Assembly: GCF_001620055.1 (NCBI RefSeq)
Contig: NZ_LQGY01000069.1
Location: 1-64,000 of the forward strand
Direction: 5' to 3'
Origin: Agromyces sp. NDB4Y10
GTDB taxonomy: Bacteria > Actinomycetota > Actinomycetes > Actinomycetales > Microbacteriaceae
DNA length: 64,000 nt
Shown here: piece after piece, positions 17,682 through 27,359 of the stretch
How positions within the stretch are numbered: the stretch's first letter is position 1
Layout: each line of letters opens with the position of its first letter
Translations under genes and position numbers: made by a program
The notes under the pieces: model-generated
Seen by the model: the letters and a program-made list of their open reading frames with translations, nothing else
Database searches by the model: none
Told to the model about the DNA's origin: nothing

Positions 17682-18200
17682 TCACGCGGACGAGCCCGGC
17701 CGCAGGCTGCCGAGCGCCGACGCGTCGCCGAGCTTCGACCTGGTGATCACGCTGAGCTTCCCGTTCGTCTCGAGCACCACCGCGGCGATGTCGTCCAACC
17801 CGCCGGACCCCGACGCGCGGATCGCCTGCAGCACCTCCGACTCCGCGAGTCGGTTGCGCTCGAGCGCGACCCGGTCGAGCTCGCCGTCCCACACCACGAG
17901 CGTCGGTGAGGCGGTCACCGCCTCCCGGAGCCGCTCGGACCGAGATGAGGCGAACGCCACGACGAGTTGGAGCAGGGCGAGCAGCGCGAGCGCGGCGGCC
18001 CCCTCGATGAACGACACCTCCGACGAGAGGAGGATCGTCGCCAACGTCGATCCGAGTGCGACGGTGACGATGAAATCGAACGCATTGAGCTGACCCAGCG
18101 TCCGCTTCCCGGAGACCCGCAGCACGATCACCAGCGTGACGTACGCGGCCGCTCCGACCAGCAGCACCCGGGCGACATCCCCCCACGAGTCGAACCACAT
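17682..18200 (-). CDS. DUF421 / YetF-like membrane protein
   Basis: 172 residues. Three hydrophobic segments occupy the first about 85 residues (VLLVGAAAYVTLVIVLRVSG; FDFIVTVALGSTLATILL; AALALLALLQLVVAF). KRTLGQLNAFDFIVTVALG is the DUF421 signature. A soluble C-terminal domain (LVVWDGELDRVALERNRL...) follows. The family is poorly understood and often stress- or sporulation-related. Start 18200 has GGAGGGAG nearby and a TAGCGT -10 box about 40 bases upstream. Confidence 0.85.
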   Translation of the reverse strand: MWFDSWGDVARVLLVGAAAYVTLVIVLRVSGKRTLGQLNAFDFIVTVALGSTLATILLSSEVSFIEGAAALALLALLQLVVAFASSRSERLREAVTASPTLVVWDGELDRVALERNRLAESEVLQAIRASGSGGLDDIAAVVLETNGKLSVITRSKLGDASALGSLRPGSSA

Positions 18201-18335
18201 GTCCTGCTCCCTCCGTCGCGCCCGCGTGGGAACGCTACGTGCGGTGGCACGGGACCGCCACCGGGTGGTGGCTCGGCGTCGCCGCCCGTACCCTTCGCGT
18301 CGGGACACCGTCGGCGGCGGCAGGGCGACGACGAA

Positions 18336-18369
18336 CGGATGCCGCGGGGGCAGGGCCCCGCGGCATCCG
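18336..18369 (-). terminator. rho-independent-like hairpin after malate synthase
   Basis: A perfect 14-bp stem (18336-18349 with 18356-18369) and a six-base loop lie 15 bases after the malate synthase stop. Each arm begins with the CGGATGCC octamer. No T-run is present, as is common in high-G+C actinobacteria. Confidence 0.7.
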
Positions 18370-18383
18370 CTCGTCTCGACCGC

Positions 18384-20051
<1,668 letters not shown>

Positions 20052-20086
20052 GGTCTCGTCTCCTTCGCGGGCGGGACGCCCGTCGA

Positions 20087-21409
20087 TCAGTGCTGGAACT
20101 GCTCTTCCTCGGTCGATCCGACGAGGGCGAGGGTCGCGCTGTTGGGGTTCAGCGCCGTGGCGATCTGGTCGAAGTAGCCGGTGCCGACCTCGCGCTGGTG
20201 GCGCGTGGCGGTGTAGCCGTCGGCCTCGGAGGCGAATTCGGCCTCCTGCAGCTCGACGTACGCGGACATGTGGCGCTCGTTGTAGTCCTTGGCGAGCGTG
20301 AACATGCCGTGGTTCAGGGAGTGGAAGCCCGCCAGGGTGATGAACTGGAACGCGTACCCCATGGCGGCGAGCTCGCGCTGGAACTTCGCGATCTGATCGT
20401 CGTCGAGGTGGCGCTTCCAGTTGAACGACGGCGAGCAGTTGTAGCTCAGGCGCTTGCCGGGGAACTTCGCGTGCACCGCCTCGGCGAAGCGGCGCGCGAG
20501 CTCGAGGTCGGGCTCGGCCGACTCGACCCACAGCAGGTCGGCGTACTCGGCGTACGCGAGGCCGCGGGCGATGACCGGCTCGATGCCGTTCTGCACGTGG
20601 TAGAAGCCCTCGGCGGTGCGCTCGCCGGTGACGAACGGCTTGTCGCGCTCGTCGTGGTCGCTCGTGAGCAGGGTCGCGGCGAGCGCGTCGGTGCGGGCGA
20701 TGATGATCGAGGGCACGCCCGCGACATCCGCCGCCATGCGGGCCGCGTTGATCGTGCGGATGTGCTGGCCGGTCGGGACGAGCACCTTGCCGCCCATGTG
20801 GCCGCACTTCTTCTCGCTCGCCAGCTGGTCCTCCCAGTGCACGCCCGCCGCGCCCGCCTCGATCATCTGGTGCATGAGCTCGTAGGCGTTGAGCGGGCCG
20901 CCGAAGCCGGCCTCGGCGTCGGCGACGATCGGCGCCATCCAGTCGCGGTCGTCGGTGCCCTGCTCGACCTGGCCGGCCCGAAGCAGCGCGTTGTTGATGC
21001 GACGCACGACGGCGGGCACCGAGTTCGCCGGGTAGAGCGACTGGTCGGGGTAGGTCTGGCCGGAGAGGTTCGCGTCGGCGGCGACCTGCCACCCCGACAG
21101 GTAGATGGCCTTGAGGCCCGCGCGGACCTGCTGCACGGCCTGGTTGCCGGTGAGGGCGCCGAGCGCGGCCGACCACTCGGGGTCCTCCATGGGCTCGAAG
21201 GCGGTGCCGGTGTTCTTCCGGATGTTCTCCCACAGCTTCTCGGCACCGCGACGGGCGAGCGTGCGCTCCTCGCGGACCGGGCCGCGGAGGGCGATGACGT
21301 CCTCGGCGGTGTAGTCGCGCTTGACGCCCTCCCAGCGGGGGTCGGCGTCCCACTCGAGCTGCAGCTCGGCGGCGGTCTGCGTCTGGTCTCCGGGGCGGTG
21401 CGTGCTCAT
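20087..21409 (-). CDS. aceA: isocitrate lyase
   Basis: 440 residues. It splits isocitrate to succinate and glyoxylate, the first step of the glyoxylate shunt. KKCGHMGGK is the catalytic loop with the active-site cysteine; [25 protein letters not shown] and [10 protein letters not shown] are further conserved elements. ATG 21409 has GGAG about seven bases upstream. First gene of the aceA-aceB operon. A sequence resembling the one before the RamB-like regulator gene lies at 21549-21566 and could control it. Confidence 0.97.
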   Translation of the reverse strand: MSTHRPGDQTQTAAELQLEWDADPRWEGVKRDYTAEDVIALRGPVREERTLARRGAEKLWENIRKNTGTAFEPMEDPEWSAALGALTGNQAVQQVRAGLKAIYLSGWQVAADANLSGQTYPDQSLYPANSVPAVVRRINNALLRAGQVEQGTDDRDWMAPIVADAEAGFGGPLNAYELMHQMIEAGAAGVHWEDQLASEKKCGHMGGKVLVPTGQHIRTINAARMAADVAGVPSIIIARTDALAATLLTSDHDERDKPFVTGERTAEGFYHVQNGIEPVIARGLAYAEYADLLWVESAEPDLELARRFAEAVHAKFPGKRLSYNCSPSFNWKRHLDDDQIAKFQRELAAMGYAFQFITLAGFHSLNHGMFTLAKDYNERHMSAYVELQEAEFASEADGYTATRHQREVGTGYFDQIATALNPNSATLALVGSTEEEQFQH

Positions 21410-21694
21410 CGTGGTGCTCCTTCGGTGCAGCGGTGCGGATGTCTCGGTGTGTCCGTCCGGCGTCTCCTCCGACGTCGTCCGGGGGTCTGTGGCATCCACT
21501 CTGCGGGCGCTGCACCCACCCCGACCGCCGATCCGGGGGGTGAACTTTCCGCGTTCTTCCGCGCCGCGGAACAACCCCGCGCTGCGCGCCTCTCTCCTCC
21601 CGCCGAAGGGGCGCAACACGCCGCGCACCCTCCGGCACGCGCGGCGTGTTGCGTCCCCTCGTGCGCGCGCTCCGGGGCCGGTGCACCGCAGACG
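21410..21694. other. intergenic control region of aceA
   Basis: No gene seen. It holds the likely aceA promoter, a GAACTTTCCGCGTTCTT block (about 21550-21566) that resembles GAACTTCGCGAATTCTT before the RamB-like gene, and the palindromic repeat at 21607-21659. Confidence 0.5.
21607..21659. repeat. palindromic repeat family A, copy 1
   Basis: Left arm 21607-21625 and right arm 21640-21659 pair over 19-20 bp with one bulged A (core CAACACGCCGCG / CGCGGCGTGTTG) around a 14-base loop. Related copies are at 22701-22752, 22806-22860 and 35859-35916. It lies 36 bases past the stop of the DUF559-like gene and may also serve as its terminator. Confidence 0.8.
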
Positions 21695-22594
21695 TCACCG
21701 CCTGTTCCGGAGCGCTGCGGCCACCCGCCCGACGATCTCGTCGTCGCGCATCTTCCTCGAGAGGCGGATGACGAGCCAGCCCGAGAGGGCCAGGTCGTTG
21801 TACCGCTCGAGGTCACGAGCCCACTGGACCGGATCGGTCAGGTGGTGCTCGCCTTCGTACTCCACGACGACTGACTCGCGCCGGAACACGAGATCGCCTC
21901 TCGTCCTCCCGCCGTGATGCAGGGTGATCTCGCCGTTCGGCTCCGGCTCGGAACAGGGCGGGCCGGATCGCATGATGAGCAGACGAGTACGAGTCTCCCG
22001 GGGAGAGAAGACGTCGGGGCGAATCAGCGCTGCGGCCTCGCGAAGCTGCCGGACGCCGCGACGTGCGCCCCAGTCCTCGACGACGGCATCGATGTCGGCT
22101 GCCTCGGCGAGCGGCACCGGGAGCCCGAGCAGGCGGTCCCCGGCGGCGACCAGGTCATCCAGCGACATCATCCCGGCGAGGCTCGCCCAGGTCGAGGCGG
22201 GTCCCAGCACTCGCAGCCCATGCAGCATCGTCGTGTCGACGGGTCGGCTCGTGCGAGAGCCCGTGACCAGCCGCCCGCGCGGCGCGCGGCGGCCCGCGAG
22301 GTCGATCACGTGCAGCGACGGATCGTCGCGCAGGCGGATCGGGATCGGCAGTGCCCAGAGGAGCGCCGCCGTCGGTCCGGTGAACGCGTGCGTCCGCGGC
22401 ATCCGCGTCGCATATGCGCGGCACCGGTCGATGACGGACGGATCCGGCGCCGCCGGCATCCTGACGCCGTGGAAGGGCGCCGCCAGGTCCGCACGGCGAA
22501 GTCGCTGGCGGGCGACTCCGCTGCGGACCGCGTCCGCGGTGCTGAACGGACGGCCGCGGAACGCCGGGGGGAGCGGGGTCGGCTGCATTCCCAC
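21695..22594 (-). CDS. AbiEi-like / DUF559 endonuclease-fold protein
   Basis: 299 residues. The N-terminal part (FSTADAVRSGVARQRLRRAD...FHGVRMP) resembles the winged-helix segment of AbiEi-type proteins. The C-terminal part (VVVEYEGEHHLTDPVQWARD, YNDLALSGWLVIRL) fits the very-short-patch-repair-like DUF559 fold with the conserved E-Y-E-G and DxxRxN-like helix. Such proteins are common in Microbacteriaceae and have no proven function. Palindromic repeats lie on both sides (21607-21659, and 22701-22860 upstream). No partner toxin is adjacent. An in-frame second Met lies two codons after the start. Confidence 0.7.
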   Translation of the reverse strand: MGMQPTPLPPAFRGRPFSTADAVRSGVARQRLRRADLAAPFHGVRMPAAPDPSVIDRCRAYATRMPRTHAFTGPTAALLWALPIPIRLRDDPSLHVIDLAGRRAPRGRLVTGSRTSRPVDTTMLHGLRVLGPASTWASLAGMMSLDDLVAAGDRLLGLPVPLAEAADIDAVVEDWGARRGVRQLREAAALIRPDVFSPRETRTRLLIMRSGPPCSEPEPNGEITLHHGGRTRGDLVFRRESVVVEYEGEHHLTDPVQWARDLERYNDLALSGWLVIRLSRKMRDDEIVGRVAAALRNRR

Positions 22595-22700
22595 AGGCTG
22601 GTCCGGCAGGAGCGGCGCGTGGCGGCATCCGGTCGGTCACTCGGTCGGATGGCGACCGGCGGCGCCTGTGGAGGAGTGGCCGACCCGCGCCATCCTCCGA

Positions 22701-22752
22701 GGAGACGCAACACGCCGCATGTGATCGCGCCCCGGCGGCGTGTTGTGTCCCG
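22701..22752. repeat. palindromic repeat family A, copy 2
   Basis: Arms 22701-22718 and 22735-22752 pair with a few mismatches and share the core ACAACACGCCGC/GCGGCGTGTTGT with copy 1. The loop is 16 bases. Confidence 0.75.
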
Positions 22753-22805
22753 TCGGCGCGACGGGCGACGGGCTGGCGGATCCCGGTCTGGGCGGGGCAA
22801 CCTCC

Positions 22806-22860
22806 AGGGGACGCGAAACGCTGTGCGACCGCGGGCGCGCGCGGCGTGTTGCGTCTCCCG
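22806..22860. repeat. palindromic repeat family A, copy 3 (degenerate left arm)
   Basis: AGGGGACGCGAAACGC (from 22806) and GCGGCGTGTTGCGTCTCC (to about 22858) match the family, but the left arm has drifted, so the hairpin is imperfect. Confidence 0.65.
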
Positions 22861-22993
22861 GGGTGGGTGGGCACGGGAATGCGCCCGACTCGCGGGCGGG
22901 GGCGCCGCGCGTTTCGGGCGCGTGAACGCACCCCGGACGGAGTGTCGCGCTCCCGCGCGCGGGGCGATGGATCGTCCGGTTGTCCACGCGCCC

Positions 22994-23024
22994 ATTGCAC
23001 AACTGTGCAACAAGGGGGTTGAAT
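22994..23024 (+). promoter_or_regulatory. potADBC promoter with palindromic operator
   Basis: TTGCACA-AC-TGTGCAA (22995-23010) is a perfect 7-bp inverted repeat. TTGCAC (22995-23000) could be the -35 and TTGAAT (23019-23024) the -10 with an 18-bp spacer, placing the operator over the promoter. ATTGnnCAnnnGTGCAA is shared with 38543-38559 before the DAO-type oxidase. Confidence 0.55.
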
Positions 23025-23075
23025 GGCGGCACGCGACGAGGCGAGCAGACGAGGCTGACCGGGAGGTGCCCACAG

Positions 23076-24257
23076 GTGACAGCGGCGACCGAGGCGACGA
23101 CGACCTCCGCACCAGGCGAGCGCGACGCGCGGGCGGGCTCCGTCGAGCTCGACCGGGTGACCAAGCGGTACGGCGACGCGACGGCCGTCGACGGCGTCTC
23201 CCTCTCGGTCGAGCCGGGCGAGTTCATCTCGCTGCTGGGCCCGTCGGGCTGCGGCAAGACCACCACGCTGCGCATGATCGCCGGGTTCGAGCAGCCCGAC
23301 GACGGCGACATCCGCATCTCCGGACGATCCGTCCTGGGCTCCGCCCCGTACCGCCGCGACGTCAACACGGTGTTCCAGGCGTACGCGCTCTTCCCCCACA
23401 TGTCGGTCGCCGAGAACGTGGCGTACGGCCTCCAGCAGCGCCGCACGCCGAAGTCGGAGGTGCGCCAGCGCGTCTCCGAGGCGCTCGAGCTCGTGCAGAT
23501 GCGCCGCTTCGCCGATCGCAAGCCGACGCAGCTCTCCGGCGGGCAGCAGCAGCGCGTCGCGCTCGCCCGCGCGCTCGTCAACCGCCCGGCGGTGCTCCTA
23601 CTCGACGAGCCGCTCGGCGCGCTCGACCGGCAGCTGCGCGAGGAGATGCAGCTCGAGCTGAAGCTGCTGCAGTCGCGGCTCGGCATCACGTTCGTCTTCG
23701 TCACGCACGATCAGGGCGAGGCGCTGTCGATGAGCGACCGCATCGCCATCATGCGCGAGGGCCGCATCGAGCAGCTCGCCGACGCCGACACGATCTACGC
23801 CCGGCCGGCTTCCGCGTACGTGGCGGCGTTCGTCGGCCAGCAGAACTTCTTCCGCGGCGTCGCGGCCGAGGGCGGCACGGCGGTCGAGTCCGCGCACGGG
23901 CTCATCCGCGGCATCCGTTCGGAGGCGGCAGCGGGCCTCGCCGACGGCGCGGCCGCGCAGGCGGCCGTGCGCCCCGAGTTCGTCTCGATCGAAGCGGATG
24001 CCGCGGGCGGCGCGCCCGCCGCCCCGAACTCGGTGCACGGCACCCTGCTCGGCGTCTCGCACCTCGGCGAGACGATGCAATACCTCGTGCGCCTCGGCGA
24101 CGACCAGAGCCTCATCGTGCGGCGGCCGACGCCGGACGCCCCCGACCTGGCCGTGGACGCCCGCGTCCGCTGCTCGTGGAACCCCGACCACGTTCAGGTG
24201 TTCCCCGCCGACGACGCCGCCGTGGCGGGCGGATACGTCGCGCCGCCCACCCACTGA
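23076..24257 (+). CDS. potA: spermidine/putrescine-type ABC transporter ATP-binding protein
   Basis: 393 residues. Walker A GPSGCGKTT, the Q-loop region NTVFQAYALFPHM, signature [15 protein letters not shown], Walker B VLLLDEPLGALD and switch His VFVTHDQGEALSM are all intact. A C-terminal TOBE-like part (VRPEFVSIEADA..., HLGETMQYLVRLG) is typical of PotA. GTG 23076 is chosen for GGGAGGT eight bases upstream. It starts a four-gene operon with potD, potB and potC, plus an amidohydrolase. Polyamine specificity is inferred from family and operon order. Confidence 0.88.
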   Translation: MTAATEATTTSAPGERDARAGSVELDRVTKRYGDATAVDGVSLSVEPGEFISLLGPSGCGKTTTLRMIAGFEQPDDGDIRISGRSVLGSAPYRRDVNTVFQAYALFPHMSVAENVAYGLQQRRTPKSEVRQRVSEALELVQMRRFADRKPTQLSGGQQQRVALARALVNRPAVLLLDEPLGALDRQLREEMQLELKLLQSRLGITFVFVTHDQGEALSMSDRIAIMREGRIEQLADADTIYARPASAYVAAFVGQQNFFRGVAAEGGTAVESAHGLIRGIRSEAAAGLADGAAAQAAVRPEFVSIEADAAGGAPAAPNSVHGTLLGVSHLGETMQYLVRLGDDQSLIVRRPTPDAPDLAVDARVRCSWNPDHVQVFPADDAAVAGGYVAPPTH

Positions 24258-24297
24258 CCCCGCACCGATCCCGACCGCACCATCACAGGAGGTCCCC

Positions 24298-25482
24298 ATG
24301 AGCGAGTCCCGACCCCCCGTCCGCATCCTCGCGTCGACGGCCGCCGCCAAGGCGATCAGCGCCGAGCTCAGCCGTCGCCGCTTCCTGAGCTTCGCGGCCG
24401 CCGCGGGCGCCACCGGCCTGCTGGCGGCGTGCTCGCCGGGCGGGCAGAGCTCGAACGCGCCGCAGGCGACCGGCGGCGAACTCGAGAACAGCCTGTCGAT
24501 CTACACGTGGGGCGACTACGACGCCCCGGAGGTGCTCGAGGCCTTCACGGCCGAGCTCGGTCCGACCATCCAGCTGGACTCGTTCGGCTCGAACGAGGAG
24601 CTCATCTCGAAGCTCGTGGCGGCGAAGGGCACGTCCGGCTACGACATCGTCGTGCCGACCGGCATCTTCATCCCGCAGATGATCGAGAACGGTCTGCTCA
24701 CCAAGCTGAACCGCGACCTGATCCCGAACATCGAGTACGTCGACGACGCGTACCTGGGCCGGGCGTGGGATCCCGAGAACGAGTACTCGATCTGCAAGGC
24801 CTGGGGCACGACGGGTTACGTGTACGACAAGACCGTCATCACCCGCGAGCTGGCGACGTGGGCCGACTTCCTCGATGCGGCGCAGAACGAGGCGAGCGGG
24901 CGCACGAGCGTGCTCGACGACCCGGGCGACCTGACGGGCATGTACTTCTGGGCGAACGGCATCGACTGGAACACCACGGATGAGGCCGACCTCGCCGCCG
25001 CCGAGGAGTTCATCGTGAATACGCTCGCGCCGAACATCTCGGCGTTCGACTCCTACCCGGGCGGCGCGGCGATCCCGCAGGCGACGCACGCGCTCATGCA
25101 GGCCTGGAACGGCGACGCCCGCATCGGCATCCTCGAGAGCCCGGACCCCGACCGCTGGCAGTGGGTGCTGCCCGGCCCGGAGACGGAGATCTGGATGGAC
25201 AACTGGGCGATCGCCGCCGGCGCGCCCAACCCGGAGGCCGCGCACGCCTTCATCGACTACGTGCTGACGCCCGAGAACTCGCTGCTCGAGCTCGACTACA
25301 TCGGGTACCACACGGGCGGCAAGGACATCGAGCAGGCGGCGGAGGACGCCGGGATCGAGATGCTCGACCTCGTGTTCTTCAGCGACGAGCAGCTCGCGAC
25401 CATGCGCGAGGGCGAGGTCAACGAGGCGCAGCAGACGCGGGTCGACATCTGGAACAAGGCGAAGGCCGCAGCGGGGGCGTAG
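24298..25482 (+). CDS. potD: spermidine/putrescine-type substrate-binding lipoprotein
   Basis: 394 residues. SRRRFLSFAAAAGATGLLAAC is a twin-arginine signal ending in a lipobox, so the folded protein is exported by Tat and lipid-anchored. The mature part (SLSIYTWGDYDAPEVLEAF, YDIVVPTGIFIPQM, MDNWAIAAGAPNPEAAHAFIDYVL) is a PotD/PotF-type binding protein. AGGAGGT four bases upstream of ATG 24298 is a near-perfect ribosome-binding site, fitting high expression. Its stop overlaps the potB start (TAGTG). Confidence 0.9.
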   Translation: MSESRPPVRILASTAAAKAISAELSRRRFLSFAAAAGATGLLAACSPGGQSSNAPQATGGELENSLSIYTWGDYDAPEVLEAFTAELGPTIQLDSFGSNEELISKLVAAKGTSGYDIVVPTGIFIPQMIENGLLTKLNRDLIPNIEYVDDAYLGRAWDPENEYSICKAWGTTGYVYDKTVITRELATWADFLDAAQNEASGRTSVLDDPGDLTGMYFWANGIDWNTTDEADLAAAEEFIVNTLAPNISAFDSYPGGAAIPQATHALMQAWNGDARIGILESPDPDRWQWVLPGPETEIWMDNWAIAAGAPNPEAAHAFIDYVLTPENSLLELDYIGYHTGGKDIEQAAEDAGIEMLDLVFFSDEQLATMREGEVNEAQQTRVDIWNKAKAAAGA

Positions 25483-26462
25483 TGCGAGGCATCCGCTTGC
25501 CGCGCTTCGCCCTCGCGCTTCCCGCGTGGGCGTGGCTCGTGGTCTTCTTCGTCGCGCCCGTCGCGATGGTCGTCTACTTCAGCTTCGGGTACAAGCCGGG
25601 CATCTTCGGCACGCACGCGACCGACGTGCTGTCGTTCGACCGGTACGGCGAGGCGCTGTCGCCGACGTTCTTCCAGACGTTCACGAACACCCTGTGGGTC
25701 GGGCTCGCGGGCACCGCGCTGTGCCTGCTGATCGGGCTGCCGGCGGCGTACTGGATGGCGGTCAAGGTGCCGCCGTCGCGCCGGGGGCTGCTGCTCGCGC
25801 TGGTCATGGTGCCGTTCTGGACGAACTTCCTGGTGCGGACGATCGGCTGGCAGGTCATCCTCGCGCCGGAGGGCTGGCTGTCGTCGCTGTTGCAGGGCAT
25901 CGGGCTGACGGATGGTCCGCTCGACATCCTGTACACCCGCACGGCGGTGCTCATCGGCGTGGTCTACAACTACCTGCCGCTCATGATCCTGCCGCTGTTC
26001 GTCGCGTTCGACCGCGTCGGCGGGCCGCTGCGCGAGGCGTCGAAGGACCTCGGCGCGGGCCGCTGGCGCACGTTCACCCGGGTGACGCTGCCGCTGGCCA
26101 GGCCTGGGGTCATCGCCGGGGTGCTGCTCGTCTTCATCCCGCTCATGGGCGACTACATCACGGCGACCGTGCTCGGCGGTGCGCGCGGCAACATGGTCGG
26201 CCAGCTGGTGGCGAGCCAGTTCCAGACGGCGCAGAACTGGGCGCTCGGCTCGGCGATGGCGGTGATGCTGATCCTCGTCATCATGGCGACGGTCGCGGTG
26301 GGCGGCCTGATCGTGTGGCTCGCGACGATGCCGTTCCGGCTGCGCAATCGGCTGGTGCTGGGCGACGAGCCGGCGTCGGCGCCCGCGGGTCGCTCCGGCG
26401 ACGACGGGCCTGCCGCCGGCGGGGCCGAACCCGTCCGCACCGAACAGGGGGTGTCCGCGTGA
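25482..26462 (+). CDS. potB: polyamine-type ABC transporter permease
   Basis: 326 residues with about six membrane segments. The cytoplasmic loop REASKDLGAGRWRTFTRVTLPLA-type EAA motif contacts the ATPase. WTNFLVRTIGWQVIL and IPLMGDYITATVLGG are PotB signatures. GTG 25482 overlaps the potD stop by one base. A hydrophilic C-terminal tail of about 35 residues follows the last membrane segment. It overlaps potC by four bases. Confidence 0.9.
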   Translation: MRGIRLPRFALALPAWAWLVVFFVAPVAMVVYFSFGYKPGIFGTHATDVLSFDRYGEALSPTFFQTFTNTLWVGLAGTALCLLIGLPAAYWMAVKVPPSRRGLLLALVMVPFWTNFLVRTIGWQVILAPEGWLSSLLQGIGLTDGPLDILYTRTAVLIGVVYNYLPLMILPLFVAFDRVGGPLREASKDLGAGRWRTFTRVTLPLARPGVIAGVLLVFIPLMGDYITATVLGGARGNMVGQLVASQFQTAQNWALGSAMAVMLILVIMATVAVGGLIVWLATMPFRLRNRLVLGDEPASAPAGRSGDDGPAAGGAEPVRTEQGVSA

Positions 26463-27301
26463 AGCAGCGGTCGTGGTCGGATGTCGCGCTCAACGTGTGG
26501 GGCGTGGCCGTGCTGGTCTTCCTCTTCCTGCCGATCCTCGTCATCATCGTCTCGTCGTTCAACACGGGGCGCCTGCTCGTCGCATGGGACTCGTTCGGCT
26601 TCGACGCGTTCGGGGCGATCCTGACCAAGCCGGCCATCCAGGACGCGGTGATGGTGTCGATCCAGACTGGACTCATCGCGGCCCTGCTGGCCACGCTGCT
26701 CGGCACCCTCGCGGGCATCGCGATGGCGCGGCATCCGGGCCGGTGGGCGTTCTGGTTCATCGGCCTGCTGCTGCTCGTGTCGGTCACGCCCGAGATCGTC
26801 GACGCCGTCGCGCTGCTGCCGTGGCTGGTGTTCCTCGGACAGGACCTCGGCATCGGCCTGTTCAACGACGGCATCGCCCGCCTGGTCATCGGCCACTCGC
26901 TCTTCTCGGTGGCGGTCGTGTCGTACATCGTGCGGGCGCGGCTCATCGGCCTCGAGGGGCAGCTCGAGGAGGCCTCCGCGGACCTCTACGCGCGGCCGCT
27001 CACCACGTTCCGGCGCGTGACGCTGCCGCTCGCGATGCCGGCCGTGCTCGCCGGGTTCCTGCTGTCGTTCACGCTCAGCCTCGACAACACCGTCATCGCC
27101 GCGTTCGTGCAGGTGTCGGGAACGACGCCGTGGCCGGTGTACGTGCTGAGTGCGCTGCGCTCGGGTCTCCGGCCCGAGATCGCCGCGGTGTCCACGATCA
27201 TGCTGCTGCTCACGCTCGTGGCCCTCGCGCTCGTGGCGGTCGTGCTGCGGCGGGCGGGCGACTCGGCCACCCAGATCGCCCGCACGATGACCGGCAACTG
27301 A
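26459..27301 (+). CDS. potC: polyamine-type ABC transporter permease
   Basis: 280 residues, about six membrane segments. The EAA loop EEASADLYARPLTTFRRVT and the segment LSFTLSLDNTVIAAFVQVSG are PotC-type. GTG 26459 overlaps the potB stop (GTGA). It forms the heterodimeric channel with PotB. A hairpin follows directly at 27303-27327. Confidence 0.9.
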   Translation: MKQRSWSDVALNVWGVAVLVFLFLPILVIIVSSFNTGRLLVAWDSFGFDAFGAILTKPAIQDAVMVSIQTGLIAALLATLLGTLAGIAMARHPGRWAFWFIGLLLLVSVTPEIVDAVALLPWLVFLGQDLGIGLFNDGIARLVIGHSLFSVAVVSYIVRARLIGLEGQLEEASADLYARPLTTFRRVTLPLAMPAVLAGFLLSFTLSLDNTVIAAFVQVSGTTPWPVYVLSALRSGLRPEIAAVSTIMLLLTLVALALVAVVLRRAGDSATQIARTMTGN

Positions 27302-27302
27302 G

Positions 27303-27327
27303 CGGATGCCGCGCCCCGCGGCATCCG
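27303..27327 (+). terminator. hairpin between potC and the amidohydrolase
   Basis: An 11-bp perfect stem, CGGATGCCGCG / CGCGGCATCCG, with a three-base loop starts two bases after the potC stop. It may limit rather than stop transcription into the amidohydrolase gene. It is built from the GGCATCCG octamer in inverted orientation. Confidence 0.5.
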
Positions 27328-27359
27328 TCACGCACCACCGACCGAAGGAGCACCGCGCC

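Larger units (their letters stand above)
22595..22993. other. repeat-rich intergenic region
   Basis: No convincing gene. Two copies of repeat family A (22701-22752, 22806-22860) occupy the middle. The rest holds divergent promoters for the DUF559-like gene and potA. Small ORFs here are the Arg-rich shadow type. Confidence 0.6.

Noticed and set aside
21695-22594. AbiE toxin-antitoxin pair
   Set aside because: Only an AbiEi-like N-terminal part is present; there is no AbiEii nucleotidyltransferase gene next to it.
21601-22862. CRISPR array around 21.6-22.9 kb
   Set aside because: The repeats are palindromic, unequal in spacing (about 100 to 1,100 bp) and arms differ; no regular spacers and no cas gene.
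21914-24301. 795-residue plus-strand ORF
   Set aside because: Covers the DUF559 gene antisense, the repeat-rich gap and potA in a wrong frame.
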